Assembly: GCF_002632875.1 (NCBI RefSeq)
Contig: NZ_NJCX01000021.1
Span: 1 to 64,000 of the forward strand
DNA from: Xenorhabdus kozodoii
GTDB lineage: Bacteria; Pseudomonadota; Gammaproteobacteria; Enterobacterales; Enterobacteriaceae
DNA length: 64,000 bases
Reading direction: 5' to 3'
Shown here: positions 52,475-62,347 of the stretch, in pieces
Layout: each line of letters opens with the position of its first letter
How positions within the stretch are numbered: position 1 is the stretch's first letter
The notes under the pieces: model-generated
Told to the model about the DNA's origin: nothing
Database searches by the model: none
Seen by the model: the letters and a program-made list of their open reading frames with translations, nothing else
Program-made: the position numbers and the translations under genes

Positions 52475-54142
52475 TTGGCTCAATATGTTTATAGTATGCA
52501 TCGGGTGGGAAAAGTTGTTCCCCCGAAAAGGCATATTCTGAAAAATATCTCTCTGAGTTTTTTCCCCGGAGCAAAAATCGGTGTGCTCGGCCTCAATGGT
52601 GCCGGTAAATCTACGTTACTGCGCATCATGGCAGGCATTGATAAAGATATTGAAGGGGAAGCTCGCCCACAACCGGGTATTAAAATTGGCTATCTGCCAC
52701 AAGAGCCTAAGCTCAATCCTGAACATACTGTTCGGGAAGCCGTGGAAGAAGCCGTTAGCGAAGTGAAGAATGCGCTGACTCGTCTTGATGAAGTGTATGC
52801 CGCTTATGCTGAGCCGGATGCGGATTTCGATAAGCTGGCAAAAGAACAAGGGAAGTTGGAAGCGATTATCCAATCTCATGACGGGCACAATCTGGAAAAT
52901 CAGCTTGAGCGAGCGGCTGAGGCTCTGCGCCTGCCTGAATGGGATGCCAAAATTGAACACCTGTCTGGTGGTGAACGCCGTCGTGTGGCTATTTGTCGCC
53001 TGTTGCTGGAAAAACCAGACATGCTGCTGCTTGACGAACCGACTAACCACCTTGATGCTGAGTCCGTTGCATGGCTGGAACGTTTCTTGCACGATTACGA
53101 AGGCACTGTCGTTGCGATCACCCATGACCGTTACTTCTTGGATAACGTGGCGGGTTGGATACTGGAACTTGACCGTGGTGAAGGTATTCCATGGGAGGGC
53201 AACTACTCTTCATGGCTGGAGCAAAAAGATGCACGTTTGGCACAGGAAGCGGCAACAGAAGCGGCTCGCCGTAAATCCATAGAGAAAGAACTTGATTGGA
53301 TCCGCCAAAATCCGAAAGGGCGTCAGGCAAAAGGCAAGGCGCGTTTGACTCGCTTTGAAGAACTCAGTAGCGTCGAGTACCAAAAGCGTAATGAAACCAG
53401 CGAATTGTTTATTCCACCAGGCCCACGTTTGGGTGACAAGGTGCTGGAAGTAACCAACCTCACCAAATCTTACGGTGATCGCGTTCTGATTGATAACTTG
53501 AGTTTTTCCCTGCCGAAAGGGGCGATAGTTGGGATCATTGGCCCGAATGGTGCAGGTAAATCAACCCTGTTCCGTATGTTGTCTGGCCAAGAGCAGCCTG
53601 ATTCGGGTTCAATTTCACTGGGTGAAACCGTTAAATTGGCTTCTGTTGATCAGTTCCGCGATAGCATGGATGACAGCAAGACCGTTTGGGAGGAAGTTTC
53701 TGGCGGCCAGGACATCATGCGAATCGGCAACTTTGAAATTCCAAGCCGTGCCTATGTTGGGCGCTTTAACTTCAAAGGCATCGATCAAGGCAAGCGTGTT
53801 GGCGAATTGTCTGGTGGTGAGCGTGGTCGTCTGCATCTGGCTAAACTGCTGCAAGTTGGCGGTAACATGTTACTGCTTGACGAACCCACCAACGATTTGG
53901 ACATTGAAACTTTGCGTGCTTTGGAAAACGCCCTGCTGGAATTCCCAGGCGGCGCGATGGTGATTTCCCATGACCGTTGGTTCCTTGACCGTATCGCAAC
54001 CCATATCATTGATTATCAGGATGAAGGCAAGGTTTCCTTCTTTGAAGGGAACTTTAGCGAATACGAAGATTACAAGAAGCGGACGATGGGGGCGGAAGCA
54101 CTGGAGCCTCACCGGATTAAATATAAAAAGATCAGCAAGTAA
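52475..54142 (+). CDS. ettA: Energy-dependent translational throttle protein EttA
   Basis: A 555-residue ABC-F protein that binds the ribosomal E site and gates the first elongation steps according to ATP/ADP ratio. There are two ABC domains with Walker A motifs GLNGAGKST and GPNGAGKST, signatures LSGGERRR and LSGGERGR, and the Arm/linker region between. The start MAQYVYSMHRVGKVVPPKRH begins with TTG at 52475, as E. coli ettA also uses an unusual start. A terminator follows. Confidence 0.97.
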   Translation: MAQYVYSMHRVGKVVPPKRHILKNISLSFFPGAKIGVLGLNGAGKSTLLRIMAGIDKDIEGEARPQPGIKIGYLPQEPKLNPEHTVREAVEEAVSEVKNALTRLDEVYAAYAEPDADFDKLAKEQGKLEAIIQSHDGHNLENQLERAAEALRLPEWDAKIEHLSGGERRRVAICRLLLEKPDMLLLDEPTNHLDAESVAWLERFLHDYEGTVVAITHDRYFLDNVAGWILELDRGEGIPWEGNYSSWLEQKDARLAQEAATEAARRKSIEKELDWIRQNPKGRQAKGKARLTRFEELSSVEYQKRNETSELFIPPGPRLGDKVLEVTNLTKSYGDRVLIDNLSFSLPKGAIVGIIGPNGAGKSTLFRMLSGQEQPDSGSISLGETVKLASVDQFRDSMDDSKTVWEEVSGGQDIMRIGNFEIPSRAYVGRFNFKGIDQGKRVGELSGGERGRLHLAKLLQVGGNMLLLDEPTNDLDIETLRALENALLEFPGGAMVISHDRWFLDRIATHIIDYQDEGKVSFFEGNFSEYEDYKKRTMGAEALEPHRIKYKKISK

Positions 54143-54151
54143 GTTGGACAG

Positions 54152-54184
54152 AAAAAACGGCCTGATATCAGGCCGTTTTTTCTT
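54152..54184. terminator. ettA terminator
   Basis: AAAAAACGGCCTGATATCAGG continues into CCGTTTTTT to form a perfect stem with A- and T-tracts, usable on both strands between the convergent ettA and ABC-like gene. Confidence 0.92.
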
Positions 54185-54217
54185 AATAACAACTAATTTA
54201 TTGTCATTACTTCACCA

Positions 54218-54946
54218 TTACGACACTAAAACTCGTTGATCCAGCATAGATTCATAAGTTTTAACGGCTTTTCCACTGGCTAAAGTGATAATGCTATCTG
54301 CATGTTGCCTCAAGCGTCTGTCTTGGGAAGCAATGACAACCGTACCTTTCTGCTCATGGGCAATAAATTTGAAGATATTAATGAACGTCTGAAATGCCTG
54401 ATGATCTAAATTGCGTGTTGGATCATCTGCAAATAAATATTCAGGCCTTTTGGCGATGGCTTTTGCCATTGCAGCCAGTTGCTTCTCGTTTTCAGACAGT
54501 TCTCCTGGATAGTAACGGCTTTTATCGCCTAATTTCACGATATCCAATGATTTTTGCGCGATCCTTTCTGCTTGTTGGCGAGAAAGAGATAATCCATAAG
54601 ACGTTGATAATAACAAGTTATCTAATAGTGTGAGTTCACTAAATAAGTTGAAATCCTGGAAAATAAACCCACTATTTTCATGATGAAACTTTCCTAATTC
54701 TACATCATTCATTAATTTCAACTTGTTATTATTAATTAATACATCTCCTTGGTCTGGTTGTAACATACCCGATGCAATCGACAATACTGTACGGTTAGTC
54801 AATGCCTTCGGCCCTGTTATCAAAGTAATTTCACCTGGTATAATAGAAAATGTGATATCTGAAATCATTTCATGATTAACTGTAACATCAGTTAAACCAT
54901 ATGAAATATTGATAACCTCAATCGATTTAAATTGATTCAAGTTCAT
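54218..54946 (-). CDS. Degenerate ABC transporter ATP-binding protein (LolD/MacB-like)
   Basis: A 242-residue ABC ATPase-like protein. The overall fold follows LolD/MacB ATPases (a Q-loop region FIFQDFNLFSELTLLDN, and PEYLFADDPTRNLD at Walker B). Key residues are lost: Walker A reads GPKALTNRT instead of GxxGxGKST, the LSGGQ signature reads LSENEKQ, the catalytic Glu is Asp, and the H-loop reads ASQD. No permease gene is adjacent. The reading frame is intact, so it may be a regulatory pseudo-ATPase or an early pseudogene. It is not part of the E. coli ettA-nadR interval. Confidence 0.78.
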   Translation of the reverse strand: MNLNQFKSIEVINISYGLTDVTVNHEMISDITFSIIPGEITLITGPKALTNRTVLSIASGMLQPDQGDVLINNNKLKLMNDVELGKFHHENSGFIFQDFNLFSELTLLDNLLLSTSYGLSLSRQQAERIAQKSLDIVKLGDKSRYYPGELSENEKQLAAMAKAIAKRPEYLFADDPTRNLDHQAFQTFINIFKFIAHEQKGTVVIASQDRRLRQHADSIITLASGKAVKTYESMLDQRVLVS

Positions 54947-55621
54947 ATTCTCAACACAATTAGGTTAAAAGATTAAAACTTTTTCCTTAACATATGCTGT
55001 CTAAGTCCATGAGTAAAAACACTGATATCTTTGTGTTATTGTACGAATGAAAATAGTCTATATGTGAAACATCCTCACCAAGTATATACTCATCTTATGT
55101 CAATTATTATTTACAACGACTATCTAATAAATGAGATGTTTCTTAATCTTGGAATAAAAAATCAAGAATATTAATAAATTACGTTTAAAACAACAGTTAA
55201 AAAAATAAAAATGGTATAAATTCTTCTATTTTTATTCCACTTTTATAATAAGGAAAAAGTCATTTGATGTTTCATTAATATTTTAATGTTACTTTTCATT
55301 ACCTCCGTTATTGATAAAAACACCCAGAATATTTGTGGGTTTATTAGTGGTTAATAAATTTTATATAAATCAATCAATAGTCCCATTCATTAAATGACTT
55401 ATTTCTCTGTAATTCAAGTCAAAACAGTAAAATTAAAGTATCAAAAAATATTATTATCACAATTTATTTTATTACATTTGTTAAAATAACCAAAGTAAAC
55501 ATTTAACTCATTGTTAAAATGGGATAAATAAAAAATAACAAAGATTACACTGAATAATAAATTACTATCAATTAATTGTGATAATAATATAAGTGTAATC
55601 TATTTTATAGATAAAAATGAG
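54947..55621. other. AT-rich intergenic region before nadR 3' end
   Basis: About 675 bp, very AT-rich, with no supported gene. It holds the presumed promoter of the ABC-like gene and the 3' flank of nadR. The composition differs from the flanking core genes, consistent with inserted DNA. Confidence 0.5.
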
Positions 55622-56848
55622 TTATTCCATTAGCATATGTTGAACCAGTTCAACGCAACGTAGAAAACGTTGATCATAATCCGGTGAGTCAACACAGACG
55701 TATTCGATATTATTTTTCTTCAACAAATTTTCAAGCAAATGTTGAAATTCTTTGCGATCTTTTTCACTGCCCAGACTTCTCAAACCATCGGCAACCCACG
55801 GTGTGTTGTTTTCTAAAAGAATAACTAAATCAAAGCGATACTCATCAATCATTGCCTGGACAAAAGGATGCTCTTTTCCTTCGTAGCGTTTGCAAAATGC
55901 CTGGGTTGTCACAAAATCTGTATCGACAAAGGCCACTTTATTGGCATATTTAACTGCAAAATCAATATATTGTGCATGACCTAAAGCGATTTTATCGTAA
56001 TCTGAATATTGCAAAGCCATTTCATCGCCTCCCAGATGGGAAAATACATACTCACGCCCATATTCCCAGACGCTAGTCGTATTAAACATGTTGGCCAGTT
56101 TATTCACTAATGTCGATTTTCCGCTCGATTCCCCACCCAGAATGGCGACAGTACGCACAAAGAAGGGCTTCACTTCTGTAGGGATATATTCCCAATAATG
56201 GAAAGGCGCCTGACGGATTTGGCTACCACTAATATTCATAAATGAGCGTTGCGGGTCGATAAGCACAGTTTCAATGTCGAAATATTCTTTATACCGAGGT
56301 GCATCCTGTGTTTCGCTGGAGTAGATATATTTAGGGTTAATGTTTTTTGCTGCCAGAAACGACTTAACGCCTTGACTCCATGTTTCCCAGCCATTGGGGT
56401 AAGGCTCCATCCCATGTTCATCAAATGCATGAATATGAATATTTTTCTGATACTTGAATGTTTGCAATAACCATCTCAGGCGATCACTGACCGTCGGTTG
56501 TTGGGACATCGAACTGTTGATAAATAACTCGCGATCACGCACTTCGTCATAACAAAGAATAACATGTAACTCATCAACTTGGCTGGATGCTCGTTGAATC
56601 AAATAAATGTGCCCGGTATGTAATGGGTAAAATTTACCAAACACAATACCGACAGTTTTCTTTTCCATGGGATAGGCTAATCCTAGATATTGATGAAGAG
56701 AGGCCAGTTTCTGTGCACTGGGGCTTTTTATTTTGTCATTAATAAGTTGGCTTAGATAGCCTTTTGTCATTCCGCTGGCATCGGCAACCTGTTGTAACGT
56801 GTAACCAGCTTGTTTGATCGCTTCTTTCAAATAGTCAAATTGAGCCAT
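55622..56848 (-). CDS. nadR: Trifunctional NAD regulator NadR (repressor / NMN adenylyltransferase / ribosylnicotinamide kinase)
   Basis: A 408-residue protein. The N-terminal HTH (LQQVADASGMTKGYLSQLIN) represses NAD genes, the NMN adenylyltransferase domain (about 63-225) has GKFYPLHTGHIYLIQRA, and the C-terminal ribosylnicotinamide kinase domain has Walker A GGESSGKST (near 238). It couples NAD salvage with repression. A perfect NadR box lies 14 bp upstream, implying autoregulation. The gene order nadR-radA-serB is conserved in inverse form. Confidence 0.96.
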   Translation of the reverse strand: MAQFDYLKEAIKQAGYTLQQVADASGMTKGYLSQLINDKIKSPSAQKLASLHQYLGLAYPMEKKTVGIVFGKFYPLHTGHIYLIQRASSQVDELHVILCYDEVRDRELFINSSMSQQPTVSDRLRWLLQTFKYQKNIHIHAFDEHGMEPYPNGWETWSQGVKSFLAAKNINPKYIYSSETQDAPRYKEYFDIETVLIDPQRSFMNISGSQIRQAPFHYWEYIPTEVKPFFVRTVAILGGESSGKSTLVNKLANMFNTTSVWEYGREYVFSHLGGDEMALQYSDYDKIALGHAQYIDFAVKYANKVAFVDTDFVTTQAFCKRYEGKEHPFVQAMIDEYRFDLVILLENNTPWVADGLRSLGSEKDRKEFQHLLENLLKKNNIEYVCVDSPDYDQRFLRCVELVQHMLME

Positions 56849-56861
56849 AAAACCTCCGTGA

Positions 56862-56879
56862 TGTTTAGTATACTAAACA
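56862..56879 (-). promoter_or_regulatory. NadR operator
   Basis: TGTTTAGTATACTAAACA is a perfect 18-bp palindrome matching the NadR consensus TGTTTA-N6-TAAACA. It lies immediately upstream of nadR. Confidence 0.92.
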
Positions 56880-57603
56880 AAATAGCATGTCAGTCGTGAA
56901 AGGTAAAAACAAAATTGGCTGTTTATTGCTTCTTTGGGATTAAATACTGTTATTCTGATTGCCATAAGCATTTCACATTGGATAATCGGCTATCTTCATA
57001 AAATAAAATAGCCAAATGTTAAACTGGCAGTTAAATAATAAAAATAAGCGATAACAGCATGGGCTGAATTTTTATAGAGCAGGTTGCTGAATTTTATTCG
57101 TTATATAAATATCTACATAACCATTTGTGCTGTAAATTTAACCAATATTAGATCGCCAATCAAGAACGGCGTGTAGTAAGCATAGGAAAAACTTAAATAA
57201 TATAGCGATTAACTAATTGAGTTTTTATTTAAATAGAATGAATAAAAATAGTTCTCCAAGCTTCATTGGATTATTTACCTTAATTCAGAAAAATCTGAAA
57301 ATTTCTTCTGGCATGTGAAACTTAAACAGATAAAAGGAGGTTATTGATTCTATTATCTGCCTCATTTGAAATGTGATAGTCGGCAGAAAATATTGTGACT
57401 AAATTAAGAAAAATACCTAGATTGTTGTCTAATAGATTTCAAGCAGTAACTTGAAATCTATTGGCTATTATATACCTGTCGTCTTTCAAGATGCGTCTGA
57501 TATTTCCCCGCAGCGCGGGGAGATATCAACACTCACATGGGTTTTGCAAGCGGCAACTTGACGTTGAGTTGGTATAGATCTAAAAGAAATAAAAGCTCGT
57601 TTC
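56880..57603. other. nadR-radA intergenic region
   Basis: About 720 bp without a gene. It contains a hairpin (57431-57462, AATAGATTTCAAG and CTTGAAATCTATT arms) and palindromic repeat copy 6. In E. coli nadR follows radA closely, so this interval is expanded here and nadR is likely on its own promoter. Confidence 0.55.
57471..57576 (-). repeat. Palindromic repeat family, copy 6
   Basis: An element of about 106 bp in the orientation of copies 3 and 4: TATACCTGTCGTCTTTCAAG ... core CCCCGCAGCGCGGGG ... TTGACGTTGAGTTGGTATA. It lies just past the radA stop. Confidence 0.9.
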
Positions 57604-58986
57604 TTAATCCAGATCATCCAGAACAGATAACGCATCGGCTAGCTTCTTGACCCCAAATACTTTCATATCCGGCAGTGATTTTTTCGGCATGTTAGCATGA
57701 GGCACAATGGCGCGTTTAAAACCGTGTTTGGCGGCTTCTGAAATGCGCTCTTGTCCACTGGGAACCGGACGAATTTCTCCTGCCAATCCCACTTCGCCAA
57801 ATACCACCAGATCACGGGGTAGAGGTCGATCACGGAAACTGGAAACTAAAGAGAGCAACAACGCCAGATCCGCACTCGTTTCCGTTACTTTTACCCCACC
57901 GACAACGTTCACAAACACATCTTGGTCAGCCATTTGCAAACCGCCATGTCGGTGCAGGACGGCAAGTAAAATAGCCAGCCGATTTTGCTCAAGCCCTACT
58001 GCCACACGGCGCGGGTTTGCCATCATGGAGTGATCGACTAATGCCTGAATTTCAACGAGCAAAGGGCGCGTGCCTTCCCAGACAATCATAACCGAACTGC
58101 CTGAGGTGATTTCATCGCCACGGCTCAAGAAAATAGCGGAGGGATTACTTATTTCCCGTAATCCCTGCTCGGTCATGGCGAACACGCCCAGTTCATTCAC
58201 CGCACCGAAGCGGTTTTTATGGCTGCGCAGGGTACGGAAACGGGAATCCGTTTCACCGTCCAACATGACGGAACAGTCTATACAGTGTTCGAGTACCTTG
58301 GGACCCGCCAACGTGCCATCTTTTGTGACATGCCCAACCATGATAATGGCAACGCCACGAGTTTTAGCAAACCGCGTCAGGTAGGCTGCGGTTTCCCTTA
58401 CCTGTGCAACACTGCCTGGTGATGATTGAATATCGGCGATATGCATGACCTGAATTGAATCAATCACCATGAGTTTGGGTTGTTCTTGTTCTGCAATCAG
58501 GCAAACCTGTTCGATGCTGGTTTCCGATAGCATATTCAGTTGATCGGTCGGCAAACCCAGCCGATGTGCCCGCATCGCTACTTGCTGTAATGACTCTTCC
58601 CCTGTCACATACAGCGTTTTCATCTGAGTCGACAGTTGGCACATGGTTTGTAAAAGCAGGGTGCTTTTCCCCGCCCCAGGACTACCGCCAATCAAAATAG
58701 CACTACCGGGAACCACACCACCGCCAAGAACACGGTCAAATTCTTTAAATCCGGTTGAAAAACGGGGCAATTCTTCCAGACTGATATCAGAGAGTTTTTG
58801 TACTTTACTGACCCCGGTGTCTCCGGCATAGCCACTGAAACGCTCATTGCGGGATGATGAAGCTGTGGCTAAACGTATTTCCGTAATGGTATTCCATGCG
58901 TGGCACGCGGTACATTGCCCCTGCCAACGGGGAAAATCCGCGCCACATTCGTTACAGACAAATGCCCGCTTTGCTGCTTTTGCCAC
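57604..58986 (-). CDS. radA: DNA repair protein RadA (branch-migration helicase)
   Basis: A 460-residue RecA-like protein that processes recombination intermediates. The N-terminal C4 zinc finger is CNECGADFPRWQGQCTAC, Walker A is GGSPGAGKST (near residue 95), the KNRFG motif follows, and the C-terminus is Lon-protease-like with an altered active site. Translation starts at GTG (58986) preceded by AAGGGAGC. It is 40 bp after serB, in an operon. Confidence 0.97.
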   Translation of the reverse strand: MAKAAKRAFVCNECGADFPRWQGQCTACHAWNTITEIRLATASSSRNERFSGYAGDTGVSKVQKLSDISLEELPRFSTGFKEFDRVLGGGVVPGSAILIGGSPGAGKSTLLLQTMCQLSTQMKTLYVTGEESLQQVAMRAHRLGLPTDQLNMLSETSIEQVCLIAEQEQPKLMVIDSIQVMHIADIQSSPGSVAQVRETAAYLTRFAKTRGVAIIMVGHVTKDGTLAGPKVLEHCIDCSVMLDGETDSRFRTLRSHKNRFGAVNELGVFAMTEQGLREISNPSAIFLSRGDEITSGSSVMIVWEGTRPLLVEIQALVDHSMMANPRRVAVGLEQNRLAILLAVLHRHGGLQMADQDVFVNVVGGVKVTETSADLALLLSLVSSFRDRPLPRDLVVFGEVGLAGEIRPVPSGQERISEAAKHGFKRAIVPHANMPKKSLPDMKVFGVKKLADALSVLDDLD

Positions 58987-59025
58987 TTTGTGCTCCCTTA
59001 AGATAATGACGGTTGCCCGTTAGCA

Positions 59026-60003
59026 TTAACGTTCTTCGTGTTTTAAACCACCGCTTAAGACACACAGAACGCCCATTAAATCCGCATGACGGATAGCCAC
59101 CTTGGCCTGGGCATACACTTTTGGCTTTGCATGATAGGCAATCCCTAGCCCTGCCTTGCGGATCATTTTCAGATCATTGGCACCATCCCCAATGGCAACG
59201 GTTTGGCTCAGGGGAATATTCAGTGCTTTTGCCAACCTGATCAACGTGGTCGCCTTGTATTTTGCATCGACAATCGGCCCTTTGACCTTACCGGTCAGCT
59301 TGCCCTCTTTTATCTCCAGTTGATTGGCGACGGCATCAAAAAGACGTAGCTGCTGGCGAAGGTTATCGGCGAAGAACGTGAAACCACCGGAGGCAATCGC
59401 GACATGCCAATCCAATGATTGTAATTTACGAACAAGGCTGGTCAGCCCCGGCATAAGCGGAAGTGTTTCCATCACTTGCTGCAAGATGGCGGCATCGGCG
59501 CCCGCCAATTGAGCCACTCGTTCGCGCAGGCTTTCTGAAAAATCCAGCTCACCTTGCATCGCTCGCTCTGTGATTTCAGCCACTTTATCACCCACGCCGG
59601 CCAGGCGGGCAATTTCATCAATGCACTCAATCTGGATCGCGGTGGAATCCATATCCATCACCAATAAACCGGCTGAACGCAGGCGCGGAATTTGCCCTAA
59701 TGGAACCACATCCAAACGGCACTCATCGGCCTGTCGTTTAATGCGAGGTGAAAGGCTACCGGCAATACGGACAACCTGATAATCATCGATCCGCCATGAA
59801 GAAACCACCACAATGGCTGTTCCCAATCGGTATTGAAACTCACTGATACGCTGTTTATCCAACCCACGTCCATACAGCAACCAGCCACTATCTCCTGCCC
59901 TGTAATCCAGTGGCATCACTTCATCACCACTGAGGGAGAGGGGTAATCCAGGCCATTTATGGATCTCATCCGGTAAGTAGCGATAGGCCAGATTATTAGA
60001 CAT
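59026..60003 (-). CDS. serB: Phosphoserine phosphatase
   Basis: A HAD-superfamily enzyme, 325 residues, for the last step of serine synthesis. The phospho-Asp motif is LLVMDMDSTAIQIECIDEIA, motif III is AIGDGANDLKMI, and an N-terminal ACT-like region precedes them. ATG at 60003 with GGAG upstream gives MSNNLAYRYLPDEIH; the longer frame is not conserved. It is divergent from ytjB and followed by radA. Confidence 0.97.
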   Translation of the reverse strand: MSNNLAYRYLPDEIHKWPGLPLSLSGDEVMPLDYRAGDSGWLLYGRGLDKQRISEFQYRLGTAIVVVSSWRIDDYQVVRIAGSLSPRIKRQADECRLDVVPLGQIPRLRSAGLLVMDMDSTAIQIECIDEIARLAGVGDKVAEITERAMQGELDFSESLRERVAQLAGADAAILQQVMETLPLMPGLTSLVRKLQSLDWHVAIASGGFTFFADNLRQQLRLFDAVANQLEIKEGKLTGKVKGPIVDAKYKATTLIRLAKALNIPLSQTVAIGDGANDLKMIRKAGLGIAYHAKPKVYAQAKVAIRHADLMGVLCVLSGGLKHEER

Positions 60004-60119
60004 GAATATCGACTCCTGTAATTCCATATAAATTTGGTGCAGGTAAAAAATGCTTTTCAAACTATCCTATCATTACTGCATCTGGCAACATGTGCTTTCT
60101 GAGCATAGGATGAGTCACT

Positions 60120-60785
60120 ATGATAAAAACAAAGCTAAAAATTAGGCTACACAAGACGGCGATTATATTAATATGTATCGCATTGCTAGTATTGCTGATG
60201 CAGGGAGTTTCCTATTTCAGTCGCTCTCAGCAACAAGCTCACATGGACCAATTTGAAGATCTGGCGAAAACATTAGCAAACCAGGTTGCATTCAGCTTGT
60301 CTGATTATATGGAGAATGGTAGCAAAGATCTTAATAATAAAAAGATTGTCGCTAACTTAGATTACTTGACTAACAACAGCCGCATTTTGGATGCCAGCGT
60401 TTATCTGGAGAATGGGACACAGATAGCGCGAAGCGGTGAACAGATATCTGTTCGTGAACGATTAGCGCTGGAAGGCAAAAAATCCAGCAGTTACTTCAAC
60501 CAACAGATCGTTGTGCCAATACCGGGGAAAAATCATCCAAAAGGCTTTCTTCGCCTGACACTGGACACGCATCGATTGTCAACCGAGGCCAAGCAGGTTG
60601 ATAACACGACTAACTTACTTAGGATAATGATCCTGCTATCTTTGGCGATTGGATTTATTCTGGCTCATAACTTACTGCAACTATCCCCTAGCCGTTGGCA
60701 ACAATCTCCTTATCTGCTGACGGCGAATACTAAGCCTTCTGACGAAGTAGAAAATAAAGAGCAGGATGATGCTTCCCAACGGTAA
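60120..60785 (+). CDS. ytjB: Inner-membrane protein YtjB (Smp)
   Basis: A 221-residue protein with an N-terminal membrane segment (about 13-33), a periplasmic domain (about 35-165) with SVYLENGTQIARSGEQ, and a second membrane segment (about 166-184), then a short charged tail. E. coli smp lies beside serB in the same divergent arrangement. Function unknown; once thought to be a virulence-associated Smp protein. Confidence 0.9.
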   Translation: MIKTKLKIRLHKTAIILICIALLVLLMQGVSYFSRSQQQAHMDQFEDLAKTLANQVAFSLSDYMENGSKDLNNKKIVANLDYLTNNSRILDASVYLENGTQIARSGEQISVRERLALEGKKSSSYFNQQIVVPIPGKNHPKGFLRLTLDTHRLSTEAKQVDNTTNLLRIMILLSLAIGFILAHNLLQLSPSRWQQSPYLLTANTKPSDEVENKEQDDASQR

Positions 60786-60792
60786 CGTTATG

Positions 60793-61110
60793 TTACCGTT
60801 GGTTGTTATGTAGATTACTTTCCTCATTATCAAGATGCTTTCCATAATAGCGTTTGAAACAAATGGAATAGAGCACTCCGTGTAGAAAAGCCATCATGAC
60901 GGCGCCATAAAACACAACCGGATTATGGGAAATATCAATATGTACAATCGGAATATGGTTAAACCGAAAGATATACATATGAAAAGCCATTGCTGCGATT
61001 GCAAGCAAAATCCCGGCTGCATTGTGATGGATATGGTGTGACAGCAGAAACCATTTTAAGATGAAGAAAAAAGGTATAAGCATTAACAAAGAAATAACTA
61101 TGTAAACCAT
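60793..61110 (-). CDS. Small hypothetical membrane protein
   Basis: A 105-residue protein with three hydrophobic segments, histidine-rich between the first two (LSHHIHHNA), and a charged tail ending NLHNNQR. I do not recognise a family. ATG at 61110 has AGGA seven bases upstream; the ATG at 61116 is too close to it. It is convergent with ytjB with only 7 bp between stops, and stands alone. Confidence 0.55.
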   Translation of the reverse strand: MVYIVISLLMLIPFFFILKWFLLSHHIHHNAAGILLAIAAMAFHMYIFRFNHIPIVHIDISHNPVVFYGAVMMAFLHGVLYSICFKRYYGKHLDNEESNLHNNQR

Positions 61111-61412
61111 TATCATTTCCTTAAGTTTTTGTCTGGAAATTAATATCAATAGATAGATTTATCGCTATCATAAACACGCAGGATTATCCCATTATCTGTT
61201 TAATATGCCTGTTATTTAGCGTTGTGAAGTAAGTCTATAACATGGTTTATATATAAATAGTAAACATGGTTATTATTAATATTTTTGATTTTTATGATAA
61301 GTAATAGTGTTTTAAGAGAGGGACTACGGCCTGAACCCTATTGAAAAACAGAATTCAGGCTTGTTGGGATGAGTGAAGTGGGGAGATGAAACTGATGAGT
61401 GTGTTGTTTCAA

Positions 61413-62243
61413 CTAGAATTGATTGTAAGTATCGGGATTTGGGCCTATTCGCTTCCCAATGTCTAATTCAGCTATAGCGGTTAAGTCTTCTTTTTCCAGT
61501 CTGAAATCAAATACATCAAAATTTTCTTTAATGCGGGAAGGTGTAACAGATTTAGGGATGGCAATCATGCCGCATTCAAGGTGCCAACGGATCACAATTT
61601 GCGCTGGCGTTTTACCATACTTAAGGGCTAACTGTTCAGCCAGTGGAGAATTAAAAACGTCTTTTCCGCCCCGTGATAACGGGCTCCAGGACTCGGTTGT
61701 AATATAATGGGTCGCATTCCATGAGTGGAGTTGCCGTTGTTGTAGCAAGGGATGCAGTTCAATTTGGTTGATGACGGGAACCACACCGGTTTCCTGGATC
61801 ACTTTTTGTAAATGCTCAATATGAAAATTACAAACCCCAATACTGCGGGTCAAACCAGTTTCTTTCAGTTCAATCAATTGCTTCCAGGCATCAACATAAT
61901 GATCCTGTTCCGGCACTGGCCACTGAATGAGATAGAGATCAACATAATCTAGCTGTAGCTTGTCCAGACTCTCTAGTAATGCTGCACGGGCGTCCTGGTG
62001 ACGATCATTCCAAAGTTTGGTCGTGATGAAAATTTCTTCGCGTGGGATATCGGTTTCCTGTAACGCTTTCCCCACACCTTCTTCATTATGAAAAATGGCC
62101 GCGGTATCAATGGAGCGATAACCGACCTCTAATGCGGTATGGATAGACTTAACAACCTGTTCATTACTCGCTTTCCAAACCCCAAGCCCCAATTGTGGCA
62201 TGTGATTTCCATCAGCGAGTTTAATAATTGTCTGCTGACCCAT
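61413..62243 (-). CDS. dkgA: DkgA-like aldo/keto reductase with altered active site
   Basis: A 276-residue aldo/keto reductase clearly orthologous to E. coli DkgA (2,5-diketo-D-gluconate / methylglyoxal reductase): GNHMPQLGLGVWKASNE, FITTKLWND, INQIELHPLLQQRQLH and the NADPH site IPKSVTPSRIKENFDV. The AKR catalytic tetrad is broken: Asp (SIDTAA) and Lys (TTKLW) remain, but the catalytic Tyr is Phe (IDTAAIFHNEE) and the catalytic His is Gln (LYLIQWPVP). Both codons were checked in the nucleotide sequence. It may lack reductase activity. yghB and metC follow on the left-to-right map as in the E. coli metC-yghB-yqhD-dkgA region; yqhD is absent. Confidence 0.9.
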   Translation of the reverse strand: MGQQTIIKLADGNHMPQLGLGVWKASNEQVVKSIHTALEVGYRSIDTAAIFHNEEGVGKALQETDIPREEIFITTKLWNDRHQDARAALLESLDKLQLDYVDLYLIQWPVPEQDHYVDAWKQLIELKETGLTRSIGVCNFHIEHLQKVIQETGVVPVINQIELHPLLQQRQLHSWNATHYITTESWSPLSRGGKDVFNSPLAEQLALKYGKTPAQIVIRWHLECGMIAIPKSVTPSRIKENFDVFDFRLEKEDLTAIAELDIGKRIGPNPDTYNQF

Positions 62244-62347
62244 TCTTACCTCCTTTAGGTTTGGAATTTTTTGATCATCATTCTGAGGTACGCTAGCCCT
62301 AAAGTGCCATTCAGTACGATAGAAAAATCGTGGTTTTTGCGAGCGCG

